Source of the DNA: Lepidurus packardi
Lineage: Eukaryota > Arthropoda > Branchiopoda > Notostraca > Triopsidae
Reading direction: 5' to 3'
Assembly (NCBI GenBank): GCA_023053545.1
Contig: JAKZAN010000205.1
Span: 1 to 64,000 of the forward strand
DNA: 64,000 nucleotides
In this document: positions 33,840-45,663 of the stretch, one piece after another
Layout: each line of letters opens with the position of its first letter
How positions within the stretch are numbered: the stretch's first letter is position 1
The notes under the pieces: model-generated
Databases searched by the model: none
What the model was told of the DNA's origin: nothing
The model's input: the letters and a program-made list of their open reading frames with translations, nothing else
Program-made: the position numbers and the translations under genes

Positions 33840-35192
33840 TCAGGGGTTGTTGTCCACTATTTCTTTCAAGGTCTTTTGCGGTACATTGCTCTTCAATGTC
33901 TACAAGGCTTCCTTCGTAGCTCCATACCTACTTCTGTCCACTTGCAGGATGCTGCCCTTAGCGTGAGGCAGACACTTGAGATATCCAGTTTTGGTGTTTT
34001 GGATTCGTTCCAACACTGTCTGGATGTTCTTTTTGGAAAAGGGATACTCCAGTTTTTTGGCGATTTGATCGATCAGGGTCACTGCGAACATGTTGCTGAG
34101 GCTTCGCTGCCGGTAGATACTATCCACCAGCTCCAATATTTCCACAACTCTGTGGTCACTGATGTCCTACTGAGTTGAGGAGGTTTCTTCTTCTTTCAGA
34201 GATCTTTATTTTTAGGCAACCAGACTTAAAAGTTTGTCTTTGAACTATTCGGGAGTCGATCTACCTGCCGAGGAGCTGACTCTTCTGCACCGATCAAGAA
34301 GGCTGAGCGACAACAAAGATCGATTGCGATCAGAAGCAGGTCGGACAGTCAGTGGGGCTCTGGGCACTTAGCAGAGAGGATCCAAAAAACTGAACGGAAG
34401 TGCAGCCGGAGGGACATCAAGGGACTAAATGTGGAACCCTTAGAGCCAGATATCTTCTTGGTCTGGCAGGATGACTATTCCCTTTTTATTGGCGAACTCT
34501 CTATGTTGGCAGACCATAAAGTCAAACAGAGTTTTGCGAAGCTGTATTTTTCGAATGGCCAAATCCTTTCTGGATTTGGGTAGGGATATCCTGGTATCCT
34601 ACATGTTATCTGTCTGATGAGTGCTGAATGAGTAGGAGTCGGGTTTCAGGAAGAGGATCTTCTGGAAATCCTTTAGCTAAACACAGATATCGAATCTTTC
34701 TCTGAGCTGGCTCTTTATTTGCCCCCAAAATAATCCTTAAGGCTGATCTGACAAAAGTTCATCCATTCTTTTTCCTGACTCTAGGAGGTGCATCAGACCT
34801 TTGGGAAGTTTCATCGACAGGTATCTGGGTAGTAATGCCCCGAATCTTTCGCGACAACTAATTCCAGACTCGTGCGATTCTCTACTTTTAGCCACACTGC
34901 ATGGCGCCAAGAAACTCGCAACCTCATACTTTTCCAAAGAACTTTTCTCTTTTTCTTTCGGATTGGAAGCATTTCTGCGTCCTCTTCTGAAGACGGAGCT
35001 ATAGTTTACGGTGTTTTCGTTGTCAGCGTCGAGGATAGCAGCGGAATGGACCAGGGTGACTTTGGCAGGCACTTGGAATTTGAGAGTTTATTAGTCAGGT
35101 AGTTCCTCGGGCTGACGCTTGAGGAGGCCATGGTCGGGTAGTTTGGCATGGGTTTTGGGGAGCTACGCGGGGAGGGCGTGTTGATGGTCCAT
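33840..35192 (-). CDS. CDT1-like DNA replication licensing factor
   Basis: A 450-residue single frame, ATG 35190-35192 to TGA 33840-33842. Residues about 130-290 resemble the CDT1 central winged-helix (geminin-binding) domain: LPRYLSMKLPKGLMHLLESG, then WGQIKSQLRERF and FQKILFLKPDSYSFS. The last 90 residues resemble the CDT1 C-terminal winged helix that contacts MCM: EILELVDSIYRQRSLSNMF, IDQIAKKLEYPFSKKNIQ, TGYLKCLPHAKGSILQV. CDT1 loads the MCM2-7 helicase at origins in G1. The N-terminus is short and lacks an obvious PIP degron. The match is by fold pattern, so moderate confidence. Confidence 0.6.
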
Positions 35193-35646
35193 GGAGGGGA
35201 GAGTGGCACCAAAGTTGGTAAATTCAAATATGATTTTATGCGATAATTGGGGGGAAGTGGGTTGGATTTCTTTGTGTCAAACATACCAAAATAAAACCCC
35301 CCTCCAAAATTTTACGCTGACTCATCCCACTAATGGCGCCAGAAGCTTTTTTCCTGTCAACTAAGAATATTCCAAATCCTATGGAAAACACTATTGTTCT
35401 GGCGACCATCAGATAGCCTGGAGACATTCTTAGTCGCCACCTCATTCTGATAGGCATTCATCTTGTGGTATGCCCCGTCCATTTGACCACAGTTCCTGCA
35501 GAATGAGTGCTCGCTGGATTTCGCTCAATCTCTGTCCACTATTGATCCGTACTATATGCCGATAATATCATTATCTGATAGCGTAACATAATTAATTTAC
35601 CGTTTTGACTACTCAATCCATTCGTTATGTTTCTTCACTTAATCAA
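35193..35646 (-). other. Unresolved segment with a possible small reverse-strand gene
   Basis: Between the CDT1-like and SET-domain genes the reverse strand is protein-like in more than one frame. One frame gives FCRNCGQMDGAYHKMNAYQN, with a CxxC pair (35450-35520). Another gives MRWRLRMSPGYLMVARTIVF with a membrane-like helix (35280-35457). Upstream a GTAAAT..TATAG pair (about 35551-35600) could be an intron. I could not find one splice model that joins these parts to a TGA, so I do not call a gene. Confidence 0.3.
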
Positions 35647-37605
35647 ATGTAGACCCCTAACTCTTAATCAACAATCACCCACAGAAAGGATCCTCCTATA
35701 ACGCCTGGCTACTGGCTTCGAAAAGAGTTCCTCCACAGTAAGGCCGTGCAAGACGACTCCTCCCTCTAAGAATACGTTCAAATACTCAAGAAATAAGGAT
35801 TAGAAATCAACCCATGCCTCCAACCTGCACTTTTCGAACTCAATAATGGCCTGCGCTATCCCGGCATTAAGACAAAAAAGCGCCTCACGGGACCAGAAAT
35901 CCTAGTTAAAGTTCCCAAAAAACTACTACTGACCACTCGGATAGCTCTCGCATAACCAATTCTGCAGTAGATATACAAATAGCCATTCTACAAGTGTTCA
36001 CGCAACTGGTAGGACCGTGTCTTGGCCACATACCTACTCCATATATATGCTACCAAGACTACAATATGGTATCATATGATGCAGTACATGTCAAAGGATA
36101 TTGACATTCTTTGTTTTTGGCCTGCTGAGGACATCGCCAAATTCTAGGACAAGGATATTTCGCTGATTGTAAGGGATGACATTCAGAAGTTTGAGGACTA
36201 ATGGGAACTCTTCGAAGTTCTAATGAAGAAGCACAAGTGTATCGACCCAACAGTCGTCACAAAGGACAACTACAAGTGGATCTATATCCACTTGGTAAGC
36301 AGATGTTTCGGTCAATTCTTGGAGTGCATTACTATGGTCCCGTTCTGCGAGTTCTTCAACCATCACAATAGTGATGTACTTTACGACTTCCTTTACAACC
36401 AGGATAACCCTCATAAAGACAAGTAAGTGGTTTACGATCCTCCTGGAACGTATGACGATGACGAGAAACGGGATGCCCTTTCAAGTTCGAGCGGCACCTA
36501 TTCTAGTAAGGATTACTTCGATGAACGCGAAATCGACTACTCCAATGTTGACGTCCACAAAATCCGTTGGGGCACCAAGGTTTCTTTTGACCTAGATGAC
36601 AAGAACACCAAAACTGTTAAGAACAGATTGGATGAGTTGGAGAAACTTCTCGAAGACATGAATTGGGAAGAATGGCCTATTTTGTTTGCTGCTCAGATTC
36701 TGGAGAGGATACGCATAGCCAATAATGAATACCTAGCCGGTCGCAAGAAGTTCTACGACACCAACGAGAACATCAACTATATGCGTCAGCTTTTCTACGC
36801 CTTCAAGAAGAACCTTGATGAACTTGCTAGTCTCACAAGGCACCAAAAATCACAGCTCGATAGAGATTCTGATGATGACTCGGACTATGACATGGAGAAA
36901 GAGTATCCCAAACTGAAAGACGACAAGTTTGACCACTTTATCCTGACTACCAACAAGCGGGATCTGTTTGAGCCAGAAGACCAGGTTTACTTCTGCTATG
37001 GTAGGCTGTCCAATCGCCTCATGCTTAAGCGCTATGGAATGGCTCTTGAGGGCAACAAATACGATCACATTTATGTAAAAGTAAGCATAGTAAAATATCT
37101 ATGTGGTTACCCAGACATGCTGGAGAAGATGCAAGATCGCAGAATTTCCACGATCCAGCGCTTCAAAATCAAGCGATGGAAGTTCAACCTGCAAGTTCTG
37201 CAATTCTTCAGGATGGCAACTTGGGAACTATCAAGACATAAACTTGAGGACTTGTTCTTTGTCTTCGATCTGGACAAGGAACTTCAAGTTCTGGAGAAGG
37301 CTCGATAGCTCTACGAAGAATATTTGAGGAAATACCCATCGGCTGCATCTTTATAATTGGTTCTGACTGACAAAGCAACCACCTACCACGAATACTTTAT
37401 CGCTGTGTTCAAACTGGAACACGTCAGAATACTGACCCTGCAGATAGAACTAATCGAACTGGCGCGGAGTGTTATCGAGAGGCTGCAGTCGGAGAAGGAG
37501 AGGAGTTTCGATGAAATCGTGAAGCCTGGGGAAGGGAGGGAGCGGAAGTACTGGTTCCTGAAGTAATACTTCAGCCGGCTTCGACATTGCAATCGGCATT
37601 CGTGA
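35647..37605 (+). CDS. SET-domain (SETD3/SETD6/LSMT-type) protein methyltransferase
   Basis: A 652-residue single frame, ATG 35647 to TGA 37603-37605; the second codon is already TAG (Glu). The split SET domain opens with GLRYPGIKTKKRL and ILVKVPKKLLLTT. It resumes after a helical insert at LVSRCFGQF, with MVPFCEFFNHHNSD carrying the family's Asn-His motif. After a long acidic insert (36430-36950) it closes with DQVYFCYGRLSNRLMLKRYG, where the catalytic Tyr is expected. The C-terminal 180 residues fit the Rubisco-substrate-binding-like helical domain. Such enzymes methylate Lys or His of non-histone proteins, including actin. The about 170-residue Glu/Asp-rich insertion inside SET is longer than in animal SETD3. 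Confidence 0.82.
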
Positions 37606-37856
37606 TCCCTTATATTTATAATGAGCCTATACTTTTAAAATAGGCGAATAGGAGAATGTTTAGCAAGAGGATAGGTACTGCCTATAATTATGAGTGGGTG
37701 TTCGTTTGGTTTCCCCACGTTCGGGGCGTATTAAAAGACTCGGGTCACTTAAAATTATGGGCTTAATCCTGGCAGGTAGGCCTTAGAAAATGATTAACGC
37801 CAAAACAATAATCTCAATTTATATCCCACTCTACATACACTTTCTAGAAATTACCC

Positions 37857-38819
37857 ATGCAGCTCACCGAAGCACAGCTCGCTGAAATCATCAAGAAGAC
37901 CAATGACCTCCGCAACAAGTTCCTCCCGGCTTACAAGCTCCTCAAGAAAAAACAGCTGAAGTTCAAGTATGCACGAGTCGGCGATTAGCGAAGATAGTAC
38001 TTCCGTATCGATGACTTCGAACGTCTCGCCAAAGAACACATCTAACAACTCAAACACGTCCTCAAGTCTGAAAACCCCATCGAAGAAATCAAACAGCAGG
38101 CAGTCCTCTTCCTCGTCAGACCTCTCAACGCCAACAATCTCAAGTACCCCCAGATACTCGAACCCTCCCGATAGTCCAGCCAGTTTGCCACCTTCGCCTT
38201 CAACACCGAAGAGTCCCGCAAAGGCCTCATGTTCCTGATCATCGCAGTCATTCTCGGCCTGGTGCTATTCCCTGTTTGGCCTTACGAAGTCAAATATGCT
38301 GCCTGGCTGGTGAGTTTGTACTTGCTGCTGTTCATGATTGGACTGATTCTGATTCGGCTGGTTATCTACTCATTGTTCTCGCTGTTCGGCATGTCAGTGT
38401 GGCTGTTCCCCAACCTGCTGGGAGACGCAGGTGTGATTGACAGCTTCAAACCCTTCGTTTCGGTTGAGAAGTGGGAGACGAGCAAGATCACAATAGTTCT
38501 GAGACTTGTAATTCTGGGAATTTTCATTTCCTACGGGTATGAGATCTACAAAGACCCTTCCTTCATCGCAGGTAAAGCTTCCAACTCATCACACTGTTGC
38601 AATACATATTAATGGAATATAGAGAACATCAAAATCACTGAGGAAGTAGTGAAGGATATGCACGACTGGGGAGTCGGCAAGATCAAAGGAGAAACCAACT
38701 TCTCGCAGCGTGCCCTGACTGGACTGGCGGACATCCTGAACCAGACAGCAGATGTGGCCAACCTGACATCTTCGGGAGAAGCAAGCACTGAGTCCAGTGT
38801 CGGAGATGATAGCCTGTGA
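37857..38819 (+). CDS. SEC62: SEC62 ER protein translocation subunit
   Basis: A 303-residue ER membrane protein of the post-translational Sec62/Sec63 translocon. The cytosolic head has EYFRIDDFERLAKEHI. Two transmembrane helices follow with the characteristic loop: GLMFLIIAVILGLVLFPVWP, VKYAAWLVSLYLLLFMIGL and then FGMSVWLFPNLLGDAGVIDS FKP, matching human FWFLPNLTADVGFIDSFRP. A 51-nt intron (38572-38622) leads to an acidic tail with MHDWGVGKIKG. Four TAA/TAG codons, three of them within ten codons at 37986-37997, read as Glu in the head. TGA 38817-38819. Confidence 0.9.
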
Positions 38820-38975
38820 TGTTTTTGGGCTACGACTAATACATGTTTAGAAAATGCTGGTTGAATATTTTTGTAAAGGCTTTAACTATTTCACATCAAA
38901 TAGCTTCAGATTTAGAATAAAAAAAGAAGATGTTTTGGTAATTTATCATAAATAGGATGTGGGTCAGTTCAAGTG

Positions 38976-41939
38976 TCATAGAATCAGCAATCCGGGCTAT
39001 TCGGGCTTGATGAGATCATCAAAACCAGACTGTTCGTACTCATTGCCTACAGGGGGTCTAACTATCTGCCGGTGGATCATCATTATATTGGTGTCTGGTC
39101 TCGTCCCTTGGATTTTCCCGCGAGGCTTCTTAAACTTCGACTCTAGCTTCCTCGGCACTTCAGACACTACCTCCTTCCGGTCTGGTTTCGAGTCAACATA
39201 TTTCTGTTTTTGTTCCTGCTTTTTATTCTGCTTTGCTAGCTTGTTAACTTCATTTAATTATTTGACTGCCCGAAGGATGTTGCCGAGTTTGCTTATCTTA
39301 GCCATCGGGCTGCGCCGCCTGCACTTCAACATCTTCCAGAACGGTAGCACTAGACTCAACAGAATCTCGAACACCTCCATCAAAGCCTCGAACAAAAAGC
39401 ATAACACTCCTAGGTACCCGAGTTTGCTGGAAATCTGGAAATCCAGCCATGCTTGATTGCTGCACACGAAGAAGATGCAGACTATCACATGGAACAGAAG
39501 AGTGGCCAACACGATCAGCAGCCTCACTCCCCAAAACATCCAGTGTGCGAAGGCTACTCGAGAACGTGCTATTCTGATGACCACCCACACTTGGATGAAG
39601 AACACACAGACGAGCACAAACACAGAGTTGTTCCTGAAGATGATAACCAATAGGCCCAGGGCAATGTCCTTGATGCGGCAACAAAAATGGAGTGTGCCCG
39701 ATGACAGATATGTCTCTCTCAGGGGATGTAGGATAACAAAATAATCCATACCCATTTTTGATTTGACATCTTTTAGTCTGTCTTATAAGGGAACTATATT
39801 TTTCTTTTCCCCTTTCTTGACTTTCATTTTTTTCTTGAGTCGGCGCATGTAGTTTCGCAAGATTACATCAGTACAAGCTGGCCAGAACAAGGAAAGCACT
39901 AGCAATAGGTTACCCAGCGTCGTGGTCACAACCTCTGAGACGTAGCTGCGACGCCTGAGTCTGATGGCCACAGAAGCCACAAATATCAATCTTGGGAGTA
40001 CGCTATTGAGGAGTCCTATGACATTAGAGTTTCTGCGTAGATAGAACTTAGTGACCAATAACTGAAGCAAACAGTTCTTGTTTGTGAGGAAGATCCGGAA
40101 AACACGTGCTACTAAGGTGTAGACTACTATCAAGATAGCGATCTGAATGATCAGTACAGCGATGTTTCGACCCAGAGATCCTTAGAGATTGTATTTTGTC
40201 CATAATCCAGGAAAGGTAAAGACTGAGGTAGGACTCTTCTAGGACTCAAACCAACCCGCAATACCTGCCATCGGAATAGGAAGAAGATCGAAAGAGCTGG
40301 TCTACAGGAGAAATTTCAAGAGCTTATAGATCTTATCATCAAGTTGGATGCCGAGAAATAGGTAGAAAGGCACCGAGTTGAATTTATTGAGGATATTCGA
40401 AAGCAGAGCACATTCAGCCATCGCAGTAAAAAAGCTGAAACTCATCGTGAAGGCAGTCTTGGTGGTGTTCTGGGATTGATAGACAAAGTCCAGAACATTG
40501 TCAAGTTCGTTCAGCTCAAAGTCGGGAGTCACATCAACAGGTGTTTATGTCTTGGCTAGAGTGTGGCTGAAAGTGAGATTGGCAGAGGATATGCCAGACA
40601 CTGTCTTCAAGCTGACAGTAACTGTTGAAGAATTGGCAGTTTATTTTAGGAATACGGTCATGTTGCAGATAGTGGGAGTACTGGTTTCAGAAACAGTGTA
40701 CTTGGCAAGGTTATCGCCAACCACCGATAAAGAGTAGAGTTGAGTAATAATGGAGTAGGACTCATTGAATTCGATAAAGATGGTGGCCAGGGTGTCATTT
40801 ATAAAGGTTGTGTTAAGGATAGAGTAGCTCAGATTGCCATAGCATAGGTTTAGCTTGGTGGAGATCAACGGTCTGCTGCTTTCACAGGTCATTTTAAACA
40901 TTCCGAAAAAACTGACGTTCGCCATATTATTCAGTCCAGAGAGAACGAACATCATTGAGGTTTGGTTATTTCTAGTGCAATCAAGTTTGGTTTGAACGTA
41001 TGTGGTAGTGCTAGGGCTAGAGCCTAGGACTTGAAGTCCGAGCAAAAAGGTACTCATGTCGACCATTGAAACATAATGTGATTGAGCAACGGCGTTTGCA
41101 TTTGATAGCAAAAATTTCCAGGAATAAACGATCCAATTCGGAGGTGCTTGAAGAGGGTTGGCCACAAAAATAGTCACGAAAGCCTGTACGACGTCAGATA
41201 AAGCCACAACCCCTAACTAGGTTACAGAAATATTTAACTTATTCGAATCGATGATTTGGTAATTCACTTGGAATTTAACGATATTTGTATTAGCGTAGAT
41301 ACCCGAGCAGAACACAGACACAGCTGTTTCTGCCTGGTTCATCGCAAAAGGAATCGGGATCTATTTTGCAGAAGGGAATCCGGTATTCCAAGTGATGTTT
41401 ACCATATCTTCATAAAGCCAGGAATAGCTTCCCGAAGCCCAGTCCACCGAGTAGTATCGGAATTTCAGATTGTAGGGGTTGGTGCTGGTGTTGGCTGTGA
41501 TATTGAGAATTGCATTGAAACCGTCTTGTGAGGAAGCAGATATTTTCACAATGAAGGATCTTAGATTGCTAGCTTCTACCCAATAGAGACTTGAGTAGGT
41601 TCTGATTGAAGATTCTTTAGTAAAGGGGGTGTTGTAGAAGGCTTTGATGGTAGTTGAGCTTGATGAAGACCAGGACAAAATACCTAAATTTAGCGACGGG
41701 ATTGTTGGTAAACTTATACAGATTTATATATGGAGTGATCATTGATTGATAGTTTTCTGCAATTAGAAGGTAAAGATAAATTATGGGGTGCTCGGCCCAA
41801 GTCAAATCAGTGAGTAGGAAAGGGAAGTGGGTGCGGCAGTACCTGTTCGGATATTAGGGTGGTCGGCCAAGGAGGGCGACACACAGCCAGCGAGGACGCA
41901 GATCCAGGCTAGCAGCATGGTGGCGAGCGTGCTTAGCAT
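38976..41939 (-). CDS. Large multipass surface protein with extracellular N-terminal domain
   Basis: About 950 residues from ATG 41937-41939 to TGA 38976-38978, with introns near 41757-41842 and 41659-41683 (the second, 25 nt, is provisional). A signal peptide (TMLLAWICVLAGCVSPSLA) is followed by a Ser/Thr/Asn-rich ectodomain of about 500 residues with many N-glycosylation sequons. The C-terminal part has six or more hydrophobic helices (IAVLIIQIAILIVVYTL, ALGLLVIIFRNN, LLIVLATLLFHVIVCIFF) and basic loops, then a Lys-rich tail. The layout matches the C-terminal half of the Cys-rich gene at 50491, but there are no Cys repeats. It may be a receptor-like or polycystin-like ciliate surface protein; no named family is certain. 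Confidence 0.65.
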
Positions 41940-42472
41940 ACCTATATAAACTGGGGTGATAGTACTCAAGATTAATATATTAATGTTCTCAGAGAAACAG
42001 GCGATTATTGGGTTAAATATTATCTTCTATCGGTTGCCAATGTGTTTGATGATGCTCAGGGACAGACAAATAGAAAAGTTCTGGCCCAAATAAAGCCGTT
42101 TCGACAAGATCAGAATATGGGGTTTCTACTTTCGCCCGCACTTTTGTCCTGGCTCCATTTTATAGAAGAGGAGCTCTATTGCATTGCAATGATGGTTGTT
42201 CAGAGTAATGGTCTGGGTTCTGCCTGGCTAATTCTATAAACCTCGGGAAGAAGAAAACTTGGTATACTCTATCTATCATTTTGACAATACCCAAAGACAC
42301 GCCCCAAATAGTTGACATTACACTACTTTACTTTAGCGATCGAGTTTCGCACTCTTTTCCAATCTTTGATATTCTCTAATTATGCATAGAAGCATCCTGC
42401 CCACCTACGCTCCACAAAATAATTTATACTCTAGAAAATATTGGAACCTGCTTCCATCACCTAATAACCAAC
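41940..42472. other. Divergent intergenic region
   Basis: 533 bases between two divergent membrane-protein genes, one of the longest gene-free stretches here. A forward frame of 65 codons (42042-42239) is open but has no TAA/TAG Glu and no protein-like features, so I treat it as chance. No RNA gene seen. Confidence 0.4.
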
Positions 42473-43006
42473 ATGAGCACCATCAGAGACTACATCCTCT
42501 TATACCTCCTCATTATTGTGGCTGCCACCCAATAAACGCATCCCTCCCTCGCTCCCAACAAGATCATACAACTAGAACGCATCTCCCATGTATCTACACG
42601 GATTCCTAGCTCACAACCAGCCACACTATAGTAACCCATGCCCGTCGCACTTACTATCGTGCTGTCCTGCCTCCCTCTTCTACTCCTCGTCATACTAATC
42701 CTAGCTGTACGCTTTGTCTGCATACCCCTTATCAGCCGTAACCTGTCAGACCAATAATATCGAAAAACACAAGGACTGAATCCTACAGAAGGAGCGACTG
42801 AGTCTGCGGGGGCTACGAGACTTCCGACGCTACGGCTGATGACGACGTATCTGGACACAAAGAGATAGGGGTATAGCATAGAGCCAGAGTCACATAGTCG
42901 GTCGGCACAGTAGCGGACTGAAGGAAAAGTATAGCGACAACCCGAGCCGCAAATGAAAGAAGAAGTGGAGCCGACCACCGATTTATCTGTGAAAGCTAGC
43001 TGCTGA
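42473..43006 (+). CDS. Type I single-pass membrane protein
   Basis: A 177-residue frame, ATG 42473 to TGA 43004-43006. It has a signal peptide (ILLYLLIIVAATQ), a short ectodomain of about 45 residues, and one transmembrane helix (ALTIVLSCLPLLLLVILILAV). A cytosolic tail of about 85 residues is rich in Arg/Glu/Thr (for example RTEGKVERQPEPQMKEEVEP). Seven TAA/TAG codons read as Glu. No domain is recognised in ectodomain or tail. Confidence 0.6.
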
Positions 43007-43123
43007 AGCTGAGAATCTTTTCTATCATATTTGAAACCCGAATTTCAGACTAAATTTATAAATTTTAAAGAGTGGATTTTCAAAATCAAACCTGAGACAC
43101 CCCCAAACTTAACCTCTAATTTC

Positions 43124-44743
43124 ATGAGGAAGAAGGCCTATGCCGAAGCGAAGTGCCTCCAGCACAATAACAACACTGACAATATCTGTCTGCACCCCTC
43201 GTGTCAGGATCGGCTCATGTGTCTCCTCTGCGAGCATGACCATGTCTTCATGCCGACTCTCCTGCAGAAACTCAGCACCGACAAGAACAAGTTCGCCAAA
43301 AAGGTGGACCAAGCTATCGACGATGTTCTGGCCCAAACACAGCAGTACAGCGAAAAGGGAGAACTGGAAGTCAAAATCTAGAAGGTCAACCAGTATTTCT
43401 AGCAGTGCATCAAAATCATCTAACAGGTCTTTGAGGAAGCCAGAAAAAATATCCTAGAGATCCTGACTGCCACCGAAGAGGATGAACTGATCGATGTCCT
43501 CAAGAAGTTTAGGATAAGTAAAAACTATCACGAGGCGACACCCCAGCAGTTCGAAGTGCTCATCAGCCTAAGCGAGGGAGGCACTATCGAGGAAACCTAT
43601 CGCAAGAAAAGCGCTGCGAAAGCTAAAAGAGCTGATCAGATGATTCGGACCTTCTAAGAGTCCTTATAAGCGGGCTTGCGCATACTCGATCCTCTGCAGA
43701 AGAAGCCGAAACTGCCTGACATACTAGCTTATGTCGAGAACCCTGCCGAATAACTAAAAAAAGTGCGAAACAAGGAAAACATTTCAGTCGAACTCGGTCC
43801 CTGCGCTGATCTGACGAGCAAGACCAAACTCTAGAAAGTCGCAGAAACAAGGATCCACTTCGATTCGTTGATAACAGACGCTATCCTTCAGAGTGAAGTT
43901 TACTTAACCTGTAGCTATGATAAAAGACTTAGAGTGGTCAGCCAGGCACTCGATGAGCTGAGGGAGACCGAACCCTACTCGAATACTCTTTAGAAGCTGC
44001 ACAGTTTGACAGAAAAACAGTTCCTGCTGGCAGTGTCGAAAGAGATCCATGTGATGTCTATCGCACAAGACCATACTCATGAAATCAAGAGACTCATGCG
44101 ATTGCGAGGACACTAGGGTAAAGTAGTGAGTCTAGACAACTTGAACACACGTATAATCGGCAGCTGTGCCTCGGACTGTGTGAAAGTATGGGACCTCTAT
44201 AAATAAAATGAACATTATTCCATTAGGGAGCCTGGACCTTTAGAAATAAAGTTCGTGCCTCAAACCAAAAGGCTCGCAGTGGGCTATTCTGATTGGTCAC
44301 TCAAATATTTCGATGTAGAGACCCTCAAGAGAACGAAGCATGTTAAGCTCAAAGGATGTCCCCTTTCCTCTGCGCTTGCTAGCTAAAATATCATGTATTT
44401 TGGGGGTACAGTGGGCACACTGTCTGTCGTCGACTATCGGTCACCCGATGTCAACTTCATTTAGGCCGGTAAAGAGGCTATTTCGTGTTTGAGTTCAGTA
44501 GACTTACACCAGATCCTTTTCGGAAACAGTACAGGATAAATAGGGTTGATTGACTCGAGAAAAGGGTCTAAAGTGTGGTAACACAAAGCACACGAAACTA
44601 GTAACTCAAACAGTATGAGGACAGGAGGTATAGTGAGGATATTTTATAAAGGCACTCTAGACGAGGACTAAGGCACGATTTCCTCTAGTGTCGTTACAGT
44701 TGGGGCGAGCTAAAAGAAAATGAAGCTCTGGAAACTCGCGTGA
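43124..44743 (+). CDS. Zinc-binding N-terminus plus WD40 repeat protein
   Basis: A 539-residue single frame from ATG 43124 to TGA 44741-44743 with over fifteen TAA/TAG Glu codons. Residues about 12-45 (CLQHNNNTDNICLHPSCQDR, LMCLLCEHDH) form a His/Cys cluster like a B-box or TRIM zinc finger. A coiled coil follows (VDQAIDDVLAQTQQYSEKGE). From about residue 260 there are WD40-like blades: SEVYLTCSYDKRLRVVS, KLHSLTEKQFLLAVSKEIHV, LRGHEGKVVSLDN, VKVWDLYK, KRLAVGYSDWSLKYFDVE and a final VTVGASEKKMKLWKLA. The combination B-box, coil, WD40 is TRIM-like, so a scaffold or ubiquitin-related role is possible. No RING finger is visible. Confidence 0.68.
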
Positions 44744-44876
44744 TCTTCCTCACTCTCTTGATAGTCCATCTTTCGATCGGTAGAATTTATTGTAATAAGA
44801 AATAATTGCTGGGTATTGTCCATAATTTATTGTAATTTCTATCGATCAAAACAGCGTACATTCGCCTGAATTCAGT

Positions 44877-45583
44877 ATGATCACCGGCGGCTACGAATCA
44901 ATGCCCTTGACCTCCCAGTACAGGGCTGCCCGCAAGCATTACTCCGAAATGAGTGCAGAACTCAGCAAGACCTAAGCCTCTGTCCACCACCTCGAACAGC
45001 AACTCTCTCGCAGCAGAATCAATCAGTCGCTCCTCGAGTATCGTCGGCGCAAGATCCACGAGGCTGAAATGCTCAAAACTCAGAAAACACAATAGGTACA
45101 CTTACCGAGCGTCTGAAGTAATGTTTAAGGAGGGTTCAGAAAGTATCAGCCCAAAACCGCAAGGAGAGATTTAGAGAATAACAGCTATAGATAAATAAAA
45201 AGAGGCGCATCGTCCATAGTCTCAGGAAGACGTGGGTCCAGGGCGAAGTGTCAGCCTATAAGATCAGGAATGCCAATCTCGAGCGTGAGCGCAAGAAAAA
45301 CATAAAAGCTATTAGTGTGAGCTCTCCAGTGTCCAAAGTGTTATAAGGCTCATTTTCGCCGCTGAGAGTTAAGGAGAAAGCCAAACAGATGCTGGACGAC
45401 ACCTATCGGGTCGACAATATCACTATGAAAGACGTGCAAATCCGTTATCTGATGAAGATGGAGAAGGAGGAACCCCTGATCATCGACAAGCTGAGCAGAC
45501 TCGAGAATCTAAACAAACTCAAGAACTACATGCAGTACTCGGGACTGCACCCACGACTGCGCAACCCCACCGAACATACCTGA
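44877..45583 (+). CDS. Hypothetical coiled-coil protein
   Basis: Two exons separated by a 44-nt intron (45096-45139) give 220 residues, ATG 44877 to TGA 45581-45583. The first exon is helical (YRAARKHYSEMSAELSK, SRINQSLLEYRRRKIHEAEM). The second is highly basic and charged (RKERFREEQLEINKKRRIVH, NLERERKKNIKAI), then RVDNITMKDVQIRYLMKMEK and ends RLRNPTEHT. The intron joins the frame in phase 0 directly after a TAG Glu. No family recognised; small and charged, possibly cytoskeletal or RNA-associated. Confidence 0.6.
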
Positions 45584-45663
45584 GCATAAACTCCGCACAA
45601 CTTATCAAATATATTAATTTGTATTACCAGGACCGTATTTTAAATTAACATTTTTGTCTATTA

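Noticed and set aside
42042-42239. Forward ORF of 65 codons in the divergent gap
   Set aside because: No TAA/TAG Glu codons, no start context and no protein-like pattern; most likely chance in an intergenic region.
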